A stretch of DNA of 64,000 nucleotides from DASPPM01 sp052143835 (GTDB lineage Bacteria > Pseudomonadota > Alphaproteobacteria > JACZXZ01). The translations under genes and the position numbers were made by a program. Positions within the stretch are counted from its first letter, which is position 1. Each line of letters starts with the position of its first letter. The notes beneath the pieces were generated by a model. The model searched no databases. It was not told the DNA's origin and saw only the letters and a program-made list of their open reading frames with translations. The stretch spans positions 1-64,000 of the forward strand of contig JBKQRV010000136.1 of the NCBI GenBank assembly GCA_052143835.1, in the 5' to 3' direction. Shown one piece after another: positions 10,588 to 20,220 of this stretch.

Positions 10588-11711
10588 CCGAGCCCCCCCG
10601 GCCCGACGCGCTTGCGCGTCAACGCCAAGACCATGCCCATGCCGAGTGCCAACGCGAGGAGCGACGATCCGCCGTAGCTGATGAAGGGAAGCGTCATCCC
10701 CTTGGTCGGCATGAGGTGCAGCTCGGAGGCCATGTTGACGATGGCCTGGAGCCCGAACTGGATGAGCAAGCCCGAGCCGGCAAGGAGCACGAAGAGGTTC
10801 TGCTCCTGCAGAAGGCGCCCGATGCCGCGCAGGACGACGAAGGCGAAAAGCGCCACGATGAGCAGGCAGGCGAAGAGACCGAACTCCTCGCCCGCGACGG
10901 CGAAGACGAAGTCGCTGTGCGCATCCGGAAGGTGGAGCTTGGCGACTCCCTCGCCCGGGCCGCGGCCGAACAGGCCGCCGTTGGAGAAGGCCTCCATGGC
11001 GCGCTCGACCTGGTAGCTGTCGCCCGTCTGCGGGTTGAGGAAATGATCGACGCGGCTCGCCACGTGGGGCAGCAGGATGTAGGCAGCGACGAGGGCTGCG
11101 ATCCCGAGCGTCGAGAACAGCACGACCCAGAATGCGCGCAGGCCGGCGAGAAAGAATTGGGTGAACCATACGGCCGAGACCACCACGACCATGCCGATGT
11201 CGGGCTGGGCGACGAGCATCGCGGCGATGATGCCGTAGAGCAGGATGGCGACGAGATAGCCGGGGATTGCCTGTCCCTGGCGCTGGGCCGCGAACATCCA
11301 GGCGGCGACGACGGCGAAGGTCGGCTTGACGAACTCGGAGGGCTGGAGCGACAGCCCGGCAACATAGATCCAGCGCTTGGCTCCCTTGATTTCGGTGCCG
11401 ATGAAGGGCGTCAGCGCAAGCAGGGCGAGCGCTATGACGAAGATGAGGACGGAAACCCGCCTCACGCCGCGCGGCTCCATGAGCGAGACCGCGAGCATGA
11501 TGACGAGCGCCAACGGCAGATAGACGAGCTCGCGCCGCACGAAGAAGAGCGAGTCGTAGCCGATGCGTACGGCGACGGGCGGACTCGCGGCGAGCGTCAT
11601 GATCGCGCCGATGAGGGCGAGCACCGAGACGGCCACGAGCAGCCATTTGTCGACGGTCCACCACCAGCGGCCGATGACGCTCGTGTCCGTGCGCGCGACG
11701 GTGAGGCTCAT
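10584..11711 (-). CDS. ftsW: Septal peptidoglycan polymerase FtsW
   Basis: FtsW is the SEDS-family glycosyltransferase that polymerises lipid II at the septum together with FtsI. The 375-residue product is highly hydrophobic with about ten membrane segments. SEDS hallmarks are present: GAKRWIYVAGLSLQPSEFVKP, VAQPDIGMVVVV, and FSNGGLFGRGPGEGVAKLHLPDAHSDFVFAVAGEE split across the large periplasmic loop, and the C-terminal PFISYGGSSLLALALGMG. Its ATG overlaps the murD stop. A second SEDS protein, rodA, lies at 55556-56710. Confidence 0.97.
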   Translation of the reverse strand: MSLTVARTDTSVIGRWWWTVDKWLLVAVSVLALIGAIMTLAASPPVAVRIGYDSLFFVRRELVYLPLALVIMLAVSLMEPRGVRRVSVLIFVIALALLALTPFIGTEIKGAKRWIYVAGLSLQPSEFVKPTFAVVAAWMFAAQRQGQAIPGYLVAILLYGIIAAMLVAQPDIGMVVVVSAVWFTQFFLAGLRAFWVVLFSTLGIAALVAAYILLPHVASRVDHFLNPQTGDSYQVERAMEAFSNGGLFGRGPGEGVAKLHLPDAHSDFVFAVAGEEFGLFACLLIVALFAFVVLRGIGRLLQEQNLFVLLAGSGLLIQFGLQAIVNMASELHLMPTKGMTLPFISYGGSSLLALALGMGMVLALTRKRVGPGGLG

Positions 11712-13120
11712 GGCGCGGCCTCCGCCGGATGGGGATGCTCGCGCCTGCCGGGAAGGGCTGCGACGAGCGTCTTGAACGCCTCGCCGCGCGCCTCGAAATT
11801 GGCGAACTGGTCCCAGGACGCGCAGGCGGGCGAGAGCAGCACGACCGCACCCTCGCGGCACTCGCGCCCGGCGTCCCGGCTCGCCGCCTCGAGCGCCTGA
11901 GCGAGCGTGTGCGCGACGGTGAAGCGGACCTTGCCCGCGAGCGTCTTCGCGAAGGTCTCCGCCGCCTCGCCGACGAGATAGGCGTGCGCGATGCGGCCGA
12001 AGTGGGGAGCGAGCGCCTCGATGCCGCCCTCCTTGGCACGGCCGCCCGCGATCCAATAGACGCGCTCATAGCAAAGAAGCGCCTTCGCGGCGGCGTCCGC
12101 GTTGGTTGCCTTGCTGTCGTTCACGTAGCGGACGCCGTCGATGACGGCGACGAGCTCCTGGCGGTGCGCGAGTCCGGGAAAGCTGCCGAGGGAGGCCGCG
12201 ATCACCGTCGGATGCACGCCGGCGGCCCTGGTCGCGGCGTAGGCGGCAGCGGCGTTCTGCCAATTGTGGCGGCCCGGGAGCGCAGGCATCTTGGCGAGAT
12301 CGGCGACCTCGCTCCTCAGGCCTTGGGTGTCGTCGACGAGCCGGCCGTCCGAAGCGTAGACCCCGGCGGCTACGGGCGCCTCGGCCGATATCGGCACCAC
12401 GCGCTGCTCGGCCCGCGCCGCAAGCTCGTCGTAGATGGCGCGCGAGGCCGCATCGTCGACGCCGATCACGGCGGTGCGGGGCGCGGTCTGGCGATGGAAG
12501 ATGCGCTTCTTCGCCTCGATGTAGCCGGCGAGCCCGCCGTGGCGATCGAGATGGTCCGGGCTGATGTTGGTGAGGACGCCGATGTCGAAGGTTATCGAGA
12601 GCGTCAACTCGAGCTGGTAGGACGACATCTCCAGCACATAGATGCCTTCCTCGTCGAGGGGCTGGAGCTCAAGCGCCGGCGTGCCCAGATTGCCCCCCGT
12701 CTCGACGCGGCGCCCGGCGAGGCCCAAGATGTGGCCGACGAGGGCCGTCGTGGTCGACTTGCCGTTGGTCCCCGTGATGCCGATGTAGGAAGCGGCGCGC
12801 TGGCTTCGCGCGAGCAGCTCGACATCGCAGATGATCTCGAGCCCGGCCGCGCGCGCGCGCGCGGCGATCGGATGGGGCTTGGGGTAGGTGTGCGGAATGC
12901 CCGGACTCCAGACGATCGTGGTCGCCTCCCGCAAGTCTTTCTCGTAGAGATCGACGAGCGGGATGTGGGCGGCTTCGGCTTCGGCGCGCCGCTCGGTGCT
13001 GTCGTCCCACGCCCACACTTCGGCGCCGCTCGCCAAGAGCGCCTTGGCGCTCGCCATGCCGCTCTTGCCGAGGCCCATGAGCGCCACCGGGAAGCCGGCG
13101 AAGGGGAATACGTCGATCAC
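11708..13120 (-). CDS. murD: UDP-N-acetylmuramoyl-L-alanine--D-glutamate ligase MurD
   Basis: MurD adds D-glutamate to UDP-MurNAc-L-Ala. The 470-residue product begins at GTG (13120), with AGGTGA a few bases upstream and the mraY stop 5 bases away. It has the N-terminal MGLGKSGMASAKALLASG nucleotide-fold motif, the P-loop GITGTNGKSTTTAL around residue 118, the Mur-ligase central ISPDHLDRHG motif and a C-terminal domain containing VNDSKATNADAAAKAL. All are characteristic of MurD. Confidence 0.97.
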   Translation of the reverse strand: MIDVFPFAGFPVALMGLGKSGMASAKALLASGAEVWAWDDSTERRAEAEAAHIPLVDLYEKDLREATTIVWSPGIPHTYPKPHPIAARARAAGLEIICDVELLARSQRAASYIGITGTNGKSTTTALVGHILGLAGRRVETGGNLGTPALELQPLDEEGIYVLEMSSYQLELTLSITFDIGVLTNISPDHLDRHGGLAGYIEAKKRIFHRQTAPRTAVIGVDDAASRAIYDELAARAEQRVVPISAEAPVAAGVYASDGRLVDDTQGLRSEVADLAKMPALPGRHNWQNAAAAYAATRAAGVHPTVIAASLGSFPGLAHRQELVAVIDGVRYVNDSKATNADAAAKALLCYERVYWIAGGRAKEGGIEALAPHFGRIAHAYLVGEAAETFAKTLAGKVRFTVAHTLAQALEAASRDAGRECREGAVVLLSPACASWDQFANFEARGEAFKTLVAALPGRREHPHPAEAAP

Positions 13121-13124
13121 CCGC

Positions 13125-14213
13125 TCACCTCAGCTTGAGCGTCGCGAGGCCGGCGAGCGCCAGGATCGACGCGATGATCCAGAAGCGGATGACGATGGTC
13201 GCCTCCTGCCAGCCCTTCTTCTCGAAGTGGTGGTGGAGCGGCGCCATGCGGAAGACGCGCCTGCCGGTGAGCTTGAAGGAGAACACCTGCACGAGGACCG
13301 ACACCGTCTCGAGCACGAAGAGCCCGCCCACGATCGCAAGCACGAGCTCGTGCTTGGTGACGACGCTGACGGCGCCGAGCGCGCCCCCGCACGAGAGCGA
13401 GCCCGTGTCGCCCATGAAGACCATGGCCGGCGGAGCGTTGAACCAGAGGAAGCCGAGGCTCGCCCCCACGAGCGAGCCGCAGAAGACGGCGAGCTCCCCC
13501 GCGCCGGCCACATAGTGAAGCTGCAGGTAATTGGCGAATACCGTGTTGCCGGTCACGTAGGAGATGAGCCCGAACACGGCGGCAGCGATCATGACCGGCC
13601 CGATGGCGAGCCCGTCGAGGCCGTCGGTCAGATTGACCGCGTTGGACGCCCCCACGATCACGAAGGCGGCGACCGGGAGGAAGAACCAGCCGAGCGGGAG
13701 AAGGATCGCCTTGAAGAAGGGCACGACGAAGCCGGTGTTGAGCGGAGCCGGCGCGTGGTAGACGAACCAAGCGCTCGCGAGGAGCGCGATGATCACCTGG
13801 CCCGCGAGCTTGACCCGGCCCGGCAGCCCGCGGCTCGAGCGCCGGCTGAGCTTGAGATAATCGTCCGCGGCCCCGATCGCGCCGAAACCGAAGGTCACGA
13901 ACAGCACAAGCCAAACGTAGCCGTTGGTGACGTCGGCCCAGAGCAGCGTGCTGAGCGTGATCGCCGCCAGGATGAGCACTCCGCCCATGGTGGGCGTGCC
14001 CTTCTTGCTGATGAGATGGCCCTCGGGGCCGTCCTCGCGGATCGGTTGACCGGAGCCCTGCTTGTGCTTGAGCCAGGCGATGAGATGCGGCCCGAGGAGG
14101 AAACTGATGAGAAGTGCGGTAGCTATCGCACCGCCCGTGCGAAAGGTGATGTAGCGAAAGAGATTGAAGGGCTCGAACCTTTCGGCCAGCGGGGCGAGGA
14201 GGTTGAACAGCAT
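13125..14213 (-). CDS. mraY: Phospho-N-acetylmuramoyl-pentapeptide transferase MraY
   Basis: MraY transfers phospho-MurNAc-pentapeptide to undecaprenyl phosphate, making lipid I in the inner membrane. The 362-residue product has about ten membrane segments and the conserved cytoplasmic-loop motifs GTPTMGG, GAADDYLK, NAVNLTDGLDGLA and FMGDTGSL, plus the C-terminal MAPLHHHFEKKGW with the triple histidine. A strong GGAGG precedes the ATG by 5 bases. It lies 9 bases downstream of murF. Confidence 0.98.
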   Translation of the reverse strand: MLFNLLAPLAERFEPFNLFRYITFRTGGAIATALLISFLLGPHLIAWLKHKQGSGQPIREDGPEGHLISKKGTPTMGGVLILAAITLSTLLWADVTNGYVWLVLFVTFGFGAIGAADDYLKLSRRSSRGLPGRVKLAGQVIIALLASAWFVYHAPAPLNTGFVVPFFKAILLPLGWFFLPVAAFVIVGASNAVNLTDGLDGLAIGPVMIAAAVFGLISYVTGNTVFANYLQLHYVAGAGELAVFCGSLVGASLGFLWFNAPPAMVFMGDTGSLSCGGALGAVSVVTKHELVLAIVGGLFVLETVSVLVQVFSFKLTGRRVFRMAPLHHHFEKKGWQEATIVIRFWIIASILALAGLATLKLR

Positions 14214-14222
14214 GCGGACCTC

Positions 14223-15644
14223 CTAGCCGTTGACGGCGCTCGGCAGCTCGTCGAGCGCGAGCAATGCTTTCACCACCTTGCCCATGCGCGATCCGAGCGA
14301 GCCCTTGACCGCGATCACGTCGCCGGGCCGGACCGCCGCAACCAGCAACTTGGCAAGCGCCTCGGAGCTCTCCGCATGCGCGCCGCGAAGGGCGGGCGGC
14401 AGCGCGCGGTTGAGTGCCGCCATCAGCGGGCCGGCGGTGAAGACGAGGTCGATGCCTGCTGCGGCGATGGGCCCGGCCAGAGAGGCATGCAGAGGCGATG
14501 CTTGAGCGCCGAGCTCGAGCATGTCGCCAAGTACCGCGATGCGCCGGCCGCCTTTGCCCGGTTCGGCCGCGGCCAGCACGTCGAAGACGGCGCGCATTGA
14601 GGCGGGCGAGGCGTTGTAACTGTCATCGATCAGCTCGCAGCTGCCGCTTTTGAGGCGGATGCGGTGGCGCCGCCCGCGTCCTTTGAGGGCCGCGAGAGCG
14701 GCAAGGGCTGCGGCGGCGCGCTCCACATCGGCGCCGAGTGCAAGGGCGGCCGCAAGCACGGCCAAGCTGTTGAAGGCCCAATGCCTGCCCGGCACGCCGA
14801 CGCGATAGTCGAGCTCGCGGGCGCCCACGCGGGCGACCACGTCGCTCCCGCCAGGCGAAGGCTTCCAGGAGATGAGGCGCACCTCGGCCTCGGGATGGGC
14901 GCCGAAGCCGATGACGCGCTCGATGCCCGCGGCACGGGCACGGTCGAAAAGCAGGGGAAAGAAGGGGTTGTCGCGGTTGAGCACGGCGATGCCGCCGCGC
15001 ATGCCGGCAAAGATTTCGGCTTTCGCCTCCGCGATGTCCGCAAGCTGGCCGAAGAACTCCAAATGCACGGCCTCGACCGTGGTGATGACGGCGACATGCG
15101 GGGAGACGAGACGCGAGAGCGGGGCGAGCTCGCCCGGATGGTTCATGCCGAGCTCGAAGATGCCGTAGACCGCGTCCCGGGGCATGCGGGCGAGAGAGAG
15201 CGGAACGCCCCAGAGATTATTGAGGCTGGCGGCGCTCGCCGCGGTCTTGCCCTGACGCTCGAGCGCGAGCCGCAACGCCTCCTTGGTGCCGGTCTTGCCG
15301 ACGCTGCCGGTGATCGCGACCACCTTTGCCGCCGTGTGCGCGCGCGCGGCAGCAGCCAGGGCTTCAAGCGCGCTCTGCGTGTCCGCGACAAGGACGAGCG
15401 CCTGTGCTTCGCAGCCCTCGGGCACGCGCGCCACCACCGCGGCGGCGGCACCCCGCGCGAACGCCTGGCGCACATGGTCGTGGCCATCGGCCCGCGGCCC
15501 GCGGATGGCAATGAAGAGATCGCCCGCCTCGAGCGTGCGGCTGTCGATGGAGACGCCCGTGGCGGCGAAGCGGGCGCTTGCGCGGCCGCCGGTCGCAGCC
15601 GCGACCTCGTCCGCGCTCCAGAGCGGAGCCGAGGCGCCTGTCAT
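14223..15644 (-). CDS. murF: UDP-N-acetylmuramoyl-tripeptide--D-Ala-D-Ala ligase MurF
   Basis: MurF completes the cytoplasmic pentapeptide precursor by adding D-Ala-D-Ala. The 473-residue product has a MurF N-terminal domain (LWSADEVAAATGG, then SIDSRTLEAGDLFIAIRG), the P-loop VVAITGSVGKTGTKEALR near residue 110, NNLWGVPLSLARM, and a C-terminal ligase domain (LIDDSYNASPASMRAVFDVL). The ATG at 15644 overlaps the murE stop as ATGA, which fixes the start despite a longer open frame. Confidence 0.97.
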   Translation of the reverse strand: MTGASAPLWSADEVAAATGGRASARFAATGVSIDSRTLEAGDLFIAIRGPRADGHDHVRQAFARGAAAAVVARVPEGCEAQALVLVADTQSALEALAAAARAHTAAKVVAITGSVGKTGTKEALRLALERQGKTAASAASLNNLWGVPLSLARMPRDAVYGIFELGMNHPGELAPLSRLVSPHVAVITTVEAVHLEFFGQLADIAEAKAEIFAGMRGGIAVLNRDNPFFPLLFDRARAAGIERVIGFGAHPEAEVRLISWKPSPGGSDVVARVGARELDYRVGVPGRHWAFNSLAVLAAALALGADVERAAAALAALAALKGRGRRHRIRLKSGSCELIDDSYNASPASMRAVFDVLAAAEPGKGGRRIAVLGDMLELGAQASPLHASLAGPIAAAGIDLVFTAGPLMAALNRALPPALRGAHAESSEALAKLLVAAVRPGDVIAVKGSLGSRMGKVVKALLALDELPSAVNG

Positions 15645-17095
15645 GGGCTCTTCCCCTCGAGCCGCAGTGCCGCCTTGCGCGCGACCTCGGCGTCGTCGAA
15701 GGGCAGCATTTTGTCGCCGACAATCTGCACGCGCTCGTGGCCCTTGCCGGCGATGAGGAGGATGTCGCCCGGCCCGAGCTCCCGGACCGCGGTCTCGATC
15801 GCCTCGGCGCGGTCGCCGATCTCGCGCGCGCGCGGACAGCCGGCGAGCACTTGGCGGCGGATGGCGCCGGGATCCTCGCCGCGCGGATTGTCGTCGCTCA
15901 CGATGACGCGATCGGCGAGCCGGTCGGCGATGGCGCCCATCTGGGGCCGCTTGCCCGCGTCCCGCTCGCCGCCGCAGCCGAAGACGACGTGGAGACGCCC
16001 TTGGGCGAGCCCCCTGAGCGCCTCGAGGACGGCCGCGAGCGCGTCGGGCTTGTGCGAGTAGTCGACGACGACCGAAGCGCCGTTGCCGAGGCGCGCCACC
16101 AGCTGCATACGCCCGGGCGCGCCCTGCACGTGGGCGAGCGCCGCCACGGCCGCGTCCACGTCGCCGCCGAGCCCGATGACGAGACCGAGGGCCGCGAGCA
16201 GATTGCTCGCCTGGAAGGCGCCGAGGAGGGCCACGCTTGCCTCGCGCCGCCGGCCGGCGAGAGTGAAGCTGACGGTCTGCCCCAGCGCGGTTGCCTGGAC
16301 CTGCTCGAGGCGGAGCGTCTCGCCCTTGCGGCCATAGCTCAGCACGCGATGGCGCCGCGCGCGGCAGATCTCGACGAGGGCCGCATATTCGGGAACGTCG
16401 GCGTTGAGCACGGCGGGGCTCGAGGGCGCCAGCATTTCCGCGAAGAGGCGGCACTTCGCGCCGAAGTAGGCCGCCATGGTCGGATGGTAATCGAGATGCT
16501 CGCGGCCGAGATTGGTGAAGGCGGCCGCGCGGATCTCGACGCCGTCGAGGCGATACTGGTCGAGCCCGTGTGAGGAAGCCTCGAGCGCCAGGTGGTCGAT
16601 GCCGGCGGCGGCGAGCTCCGCGAGCTCCTTGTGGAGCTGGATCGGATCGGGAGTGGTGAGGCTCGCGTAGTGCTGCATTCCCGGGGCGACGATGCCGAGC
16701 GTGCCGAGGCTTGCCGCCTGAAAGCCGAGCTCGGTCCAGATTTGGCGGGTGAAGCACGCGACCGAGGTCTTGCCGGCGGTACCCGTGACCGCGGCGATCG
16801 TGCGCGGCTGGCGGCCGTAGAAGCGCGCGGCGATGAGCGCCAGGCGCCGGCGCGGATTGGCATCGGCGATGAGTGCGATCGCGGGCTCCGGCAGGCTCAC
16901 GCCGGGCTCCGCGAGCACGGCCACGGCGCCGCGCTTGATGGCGTCCCCGATGAAACGGCGGCCGTCGGTCCTGCTGCCGGGGAGGGCGGCAAAGAGATAG
17001 CCCGGCTTGACCTGCCGCGAGTCCGCGGTCAAGCCGAGAATGTCCAGCTCGGCGCGTGCTGAGTTGTTCGAAGCGAGTGCTGCGGGCCCGTTCAT
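15641..17095 (-). CDS. murE: UDP-MurNAc-L-Ala-D-Glu--meso-diaminopimelate ligase MurE
   Basis: MurE adds the third stem-peptide residue. The 484-residue product has the N-terminal TADSRQVKPGYLFAALPG motif, the P-loop AVTGTAGKTSVACFTRQIW near residue 105, and the C-terminal DNPR signature in VIVSDDNPRGEDPGAI. DNPR is the established determinant for meso-diaminopimelate rather than lysine, as expected in a Gram-negative. The ATG start at 17095 sits five bases after the ftsI stop; upstream in-frame sequence is shadow of ftsI. Confidence 0.97.
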   Translation of the reverse strand: MNGPAALASNNSARAELDILGLTADSRQVKPGYLFAALPGSRTDGRRFIGDAIKRGAVAVLAEPGVSLPEPAIALIADANPRRRLALIAARFYGRQPRTIAAVTGTAGKTSVACFTRQIWTELGFQAASLGTLGIVAPGMQHYASLTTPDPIQLHKELAELAAAGIDHLALEASSHGLDQYRLDGVEIRAAAFTNLGREHLDYHPTMAAYFGAKCRLFAEMLAPSSPAVLNADVPEYAALVEICRARRHRVLSYGRKGETLRLEQVQATALGQTVSFTLAGRRREASVALLGAFQASNLLAALGLVIGLGGDVDAAVAALAHVQGAPGRMQLVARLGNGASVVVDYSHKPDALAAVLEALRGLAQGRLHVVFGCGGERDAGKRPQMGAIADRLADRVIVSDDNPRGEDPGAIRRQVLAGCPRAREIGDRAEAIETAVRELGPGDILLIAGKGHERVQIVGDKMLPFDDAEVARKAALRLEGKSP

Positions 17096-17099
17096 CAGC

Positions 17100-18842
17100 T
17101 CAGTTAAGCGCAAGCTTACGTTCCTGCGGGTTGATCTGCACCCAAAGCGCTTTCTCCACGTCGGGGTCCTTCTCGTCGACGGGCATGACGCCGAGGATGG
17201 GGGCGATACGCTGGACGACGCGGTTGACCACGGGGACTGCGGTCCATCCGCCGGTCGCGTAGCCGTGGGTCTTCGCCGTGCCGTGCGGCTCGTCGAAGAA
17301 GGCGAGCACGATGTATTTCGGCTTGGTGATCGGAAAGGCGCCGACAAAGGAGCTGAGCAGCTGCTTCTTGGCGTAGCCGTGGCGCACGGCCTTCTCGGCG
17401 GTGCCCGTCTTGCCGCCCAGGAGATAGCCCGGGATCGCCCCCTCCTTCGCGGTGCCGTCGGTCACGACCAGGCGCATCAGGCGGCGCATCTCGTCCGAGG
17501 TCCGCTCGGAGATGACGCGCACGCCCGATGCGCCTTCGCCCGCCCGGCGCTTGAGCAAAGTCGGGTCGTGAAGGATGCCGCCGTCGACCACGGCAGCGGT
17601 GCTGGCCGCCACCTGCAGCGGCTCGACGGAGACGCCGTGGCCGAAGGCGATCGTCATGGTGTTGATGGGCCGCCACAGGGCGGGGTACTCGGGCGTGCCC
17701 GTCTCGCTGAGCTCGATCTTGGAGGGGGAGAGCAGGCCGAGCCGCTGGAGGAAGCGCTCCTGAACGGCACCGCCGACCTCGAGCGCCATGCGCGCGGCGC
17801 CGATGTTGGAGGAGTACATGAAGATTTCCGGCACGGTGAGCCAGCGCCGTTTCGCGTGGTAGTCTTCGATGGTGAAGCGGGCGATATGGAGGGGCTGGGT
17901 TGCGTCGTAGCTCGAAGTGAGCTTGGAGGTCCCGGTCTCGAGTGCCATTGCCGCGGTGAAAACCTTGAAGATCGATCCCATCTCGTAAACGCCAAGCGTC
18001 ACGCGGTTGAAGCGGGCATCGTCGCTCGCCTCGGCCGCCTTGTTGGCGTCGAAGTCGGGAAGCGATACGAGCGCCAGCACCTCGCCGGTGCGGGCGTCGA
18101 GCACCACGCCGCCGGCGGCGTGCGCGCGAAATTCCCGCATGCCGTCGAGCAGCTCCTCGCGCAGGACGTGCTGGATGCGCAGATCGAGCGAGAGGACGAG
18201 CGGAGCGCCGCCTTTCGAGAGCGTGTCCTCGAAGTGGCGCTCGATGCCGGCCATGCCGTGATTGTCGACGTTGGTAAAGCCGACGACGTGCGCGGTCAAG
18301 ACCCCATGCGGATAGACGCGCCGCTCCTCGCGCTGGAAATAGAAGCCGGGGATGCCCAGGCGATTGACCTCATATTCCTGGCGCGGCGTGAGCGAGCGTT
18401 GCAGCCAGACGAAGCGGCGCTCGCTCCTCAGCTTGCCGACGACCTCCGCCATCTTGAGCTCGGGAAGCACCGTGACGAGCTGGCGCGCCGCCGCCTCCGG
18501 ATCGCGCACCTCCTTGGGATCGGCGTAAAGCGAGGCCGTGGTCAGACTCGTGGCAAGCAGCACACCGTTGCGGTCGAGGATGTCGGCGCGCTCGAGGGGC
18601 AGGTTGACCGGTCGGTCGGCGCGGTCGAGCTGCGGCTCGCGGGGCTGGCTGATCACCGTGACATCGACGAGGCGGAGCGAGAGGGCGACAAAGGCGATGG
18701 CGAAGAGGGCCGCGAGGAGCACGAGGCGATTGCGGCCGGTCTCGAGCATCTCTTTGTAGGCGCCTTCGAGCCGAACCGGGCCGCCGTTGTAGGCGGCATC
18801 GTGGTGGGGATGGCACGGATGCTTGCGCCGGAAGGTGATCAT
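17100..18842 (-). CDS. ftsI: Septal transpeptidase FtsI (penicillin-binding protein 3)
   Basis: FtsI is the monofunctional class B transpeptidase that crosslinks septal peptidoglycan with FtsW. The 580-residue product has a short cytoplasmic tail and one membrane anchor near residues 38-58. A dimerisation domain with ADILDRNGVLLATSL follows, then the transpeptidase domain. Its catalytic motifs are S290-x-x-K293 in GSIFKVF, SSN at about 344-346 and KTG at about 478-480. The ATG overlaps the ftsL stop by four bases. No truncation is seen. Confidence 0.96.
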   Translation of the reverse strand: MITFRRKHPCHPHHDAAYNGGPVRLEGAYKEMLETGRNRLVLLAALFAIAFVALSLRLVDVTVISQPREPQLDRADRPVNLPLERADILDRNGVLLATSLTTASLYADPKEVRDPEAAARQLVTVLPELKMAEVVGKLRSERRFVWLQRSLTPRQEYEVNRLGIPGFYFQREERRVYPHGVLTAHVVGFTNVDNHGMAGIERHFEDTLSKGGAPLVLSLDLRIQHVLREELLDGMREFRAHAAGGVVLDARTGEVLALVSLPDFDANKAAEASDDARFNRVTLGVYEMGSIFKVFTAAMALETGTSKLTSSYDATQPLHIARFTIEDYHAKRRWLTVPEIFMYSSNIGAARMALEVGGAVQERFLQRLGLLSPSKIELSETGTPEYPALWRPINTMTIAFGHGVSVEPLQVAASTAAVVDGGILHDPTLLKRRAGEGASGVRVISERTSDEMRRLMRLVVTDGTAKEGAIPGYLLGGKTGTAEKAVRHGYAKKQLLSSFVGAFPITKPKYIVLAFFDEPHGTAKTHGYATGGWTAVPVVNRVVQRIAPILGVMPVDEKDPDVEKALWVQINPQERKLALN

Positions 18843-19234
18843 TGGGTTTCCCTCGCGAGAGTGACCCGATTGCCCTTGGGCGGCTTCGGCCGCGCCACGG
18901 GCACGGGCAGGGACGGGCTTGCCGGCTGAGCGGCATTCGGCCCCGCGTCGGCGCCGTCGCCGCGCTCTGCCAGCGCGTCGAAGGAGCCGTATTGGCTGCC
19001 CTCGAGGGGCACCATATCGAGGTACTTGCGGGCCAGCGCGTCGATGCGCTCCGGCTCGTTGAGATAGCTCCACTCGGCCTTGAGCACGTGGATGGCCTCC
19101 TCGTCCGCGAGGATGTCGCGGTTGGCCTTGGCCAGGCGCTGCTCGAGCCCCTGCACCTGGAGCTTGAGCTCGTAGACCCCAAAGCCGAGGCCAAGCACCA
19201 CGCAGAGCCAAAGCCAGACCGCACGGCGCATCAT
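18839..19234 (-). CDS. ftsL: Cell division protein FtsL
   Basis: FtsL is a small bitopic divisome protein that pairs with FtsB and FtsQ through a coiled coil and activates FtsWI. The 131-residue product has one membrane helix directly after the start (RAVWLWLCVVLGLGFGVYEL), then a heptad-like coiled coil of about 40 residues (LKLQVQGLEQRLAKANRDI) and a Pro-rich tail. Family sequence conservation is weak, so the call rests on size, topology and the fixed position between rsmH and ftsI. The start overlaps the rsmH stop (TGATG). Confidence 0.88.
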   Translation of the reverse strand: MMRRAVWLWLCVVLGLGFGVYELKLQVQGLEQRLAKANRDILADEEAIHVLKAEWSYLNEPERIDALARKYLDMVPLEGSQYGSFDALAERGDGADAGPNAAQPASPSLPVPVARPKPPKGNRVTLARETQ

Positions 19235-20220
19235 CAGGCCGCCTCCGCGCACCAAGGCGGTGCCTCAGTGCGCTCCGCCGCGCGCAAGCGGGCCGAGCGC
19301 GCGCGCGGGTTGGCGGCGAGCTCGGCTTCGCCCGGCCGGATCGGCTTCTTGGTGATGAGACGGAAGCTCGCCGGGCACTCGGGGCGCTCGCCGGGGAGGA
19401 GACGCGAGCGTACGCGGCCCACGGCACTGCGGCTCTTCATGAAGCGCTTCACCCGACGGTCCTCGAGCGAATGGAAGGCGACGACGGCGAGGCGACCGCC
19501 CGGTTTGAGTAGACGCTCGGCGGCCGCGAGCCCGCGATCGAGCTCGCCGAGCTCGTCGTTCACCTCGATGCGAAGCGCCTGGAAGGTGCGTGTCGCGGGG
19601 TCGATCCCGTCGGCGCCCGCGCGCACGACGGTGCGCACGATGGCGGCGAGTTGCCCCGTCGTCGCGATCGGCTCCTTGGCGCGCGCGGCGACGATGGCAC
19701 GCGCGACCTGGCGCCCGAAGCGCTCCTCGCCGAAGTCGCGAATGATGCGCGCGAGCTCGCCCTCGGCCAGGCGATTGACGAGCTCGGCCGCGGTCGGGCC
19801 TTCTTCGCTCATACGCATGTCGAGCGGGCCATCGGAGCGGAAAGAGAAGCCGCGCGCCGGCTCGTCGATCTGCGTCGAGGAGACGCCGAGGTCGAGCGCC
19901 ACCCCGTCGACGGCGTTCACGCGGTGGTCTTCGAGGAGGCGGTCCATCTCGCCGAAGCGGCCCGCGAGCACGGTGAGCCGGCCGCGGTAACGGCGCGCCA
20001 TCTCGGCCCCGCGCAGAGCCGCCGAGCGGTCGCGATCGATGCCCCATACGGTGCAGCGAGCGGCCTCGAGGAGGGCGCGGCTGTAGCCGCCCGCGCCGAA
20101 GGTGCCGTCTACATAGATGCCGCCGTCGCGCGGGGCGAGAATTTCGAGCACCTCGCCGAGCAGCACCGGGACGTGGCCGCCCGGCACCCCGCTCGCAGCG
20201 GTCGAGAGCGCCTCGGTCAC
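19234..20220 (-). CDS. rsmH: 16S rRNA (cytosine-1402-N4)-methyltransferase RsmH
   Basis: RsmH (MraW) methylates N4 of C1402 in the 16S rRNA decoding centre using SAM. The 328-residue product begins at GTG (20220), overlapping the mraZ stop as GTGA. It shows HVPVLLGEVLEIL, the SAM motif YVDGTFGAGGYSRALLEA, the acidic GIDRDRSAAL, the DLGVSSTQIDEPARGFSFRSDGPLDMRM split across the active site, and the C-terminal FHSLEDRRVKRFM. The order mraZ-rsmH-ftsL is the conserved start of the dcw cluster. Confidence 0.97.
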   Translation of the reverse strand: MTEALSTAASGVPGGHVPVLLGEVLEILAPRDGGIYVDGTFGAGGYSRALLEAARCTVWGIDRDRSAALRGAEMARRYRGRLTVLAGRFGEMDRLLEDHRVNAVDGVALDLGVSSTQIDEPARGFSFRSDGPLDMRMSEEGPTAAELVNRLAEGELARIIRDFGEERFGRQVARAIVAARAKEPIATTGQLAAIVRTVVRAGADGIDPATRTFQALRIEVNDELGELDRGLAAAERLLKPGGRLAVVAFHSLEDRRVKRFMKSRSAVGRVRSRLLPGERPECPASFRLITKKPIRPGEAELAANPRARSARLRAAERTEAPPWCAEAA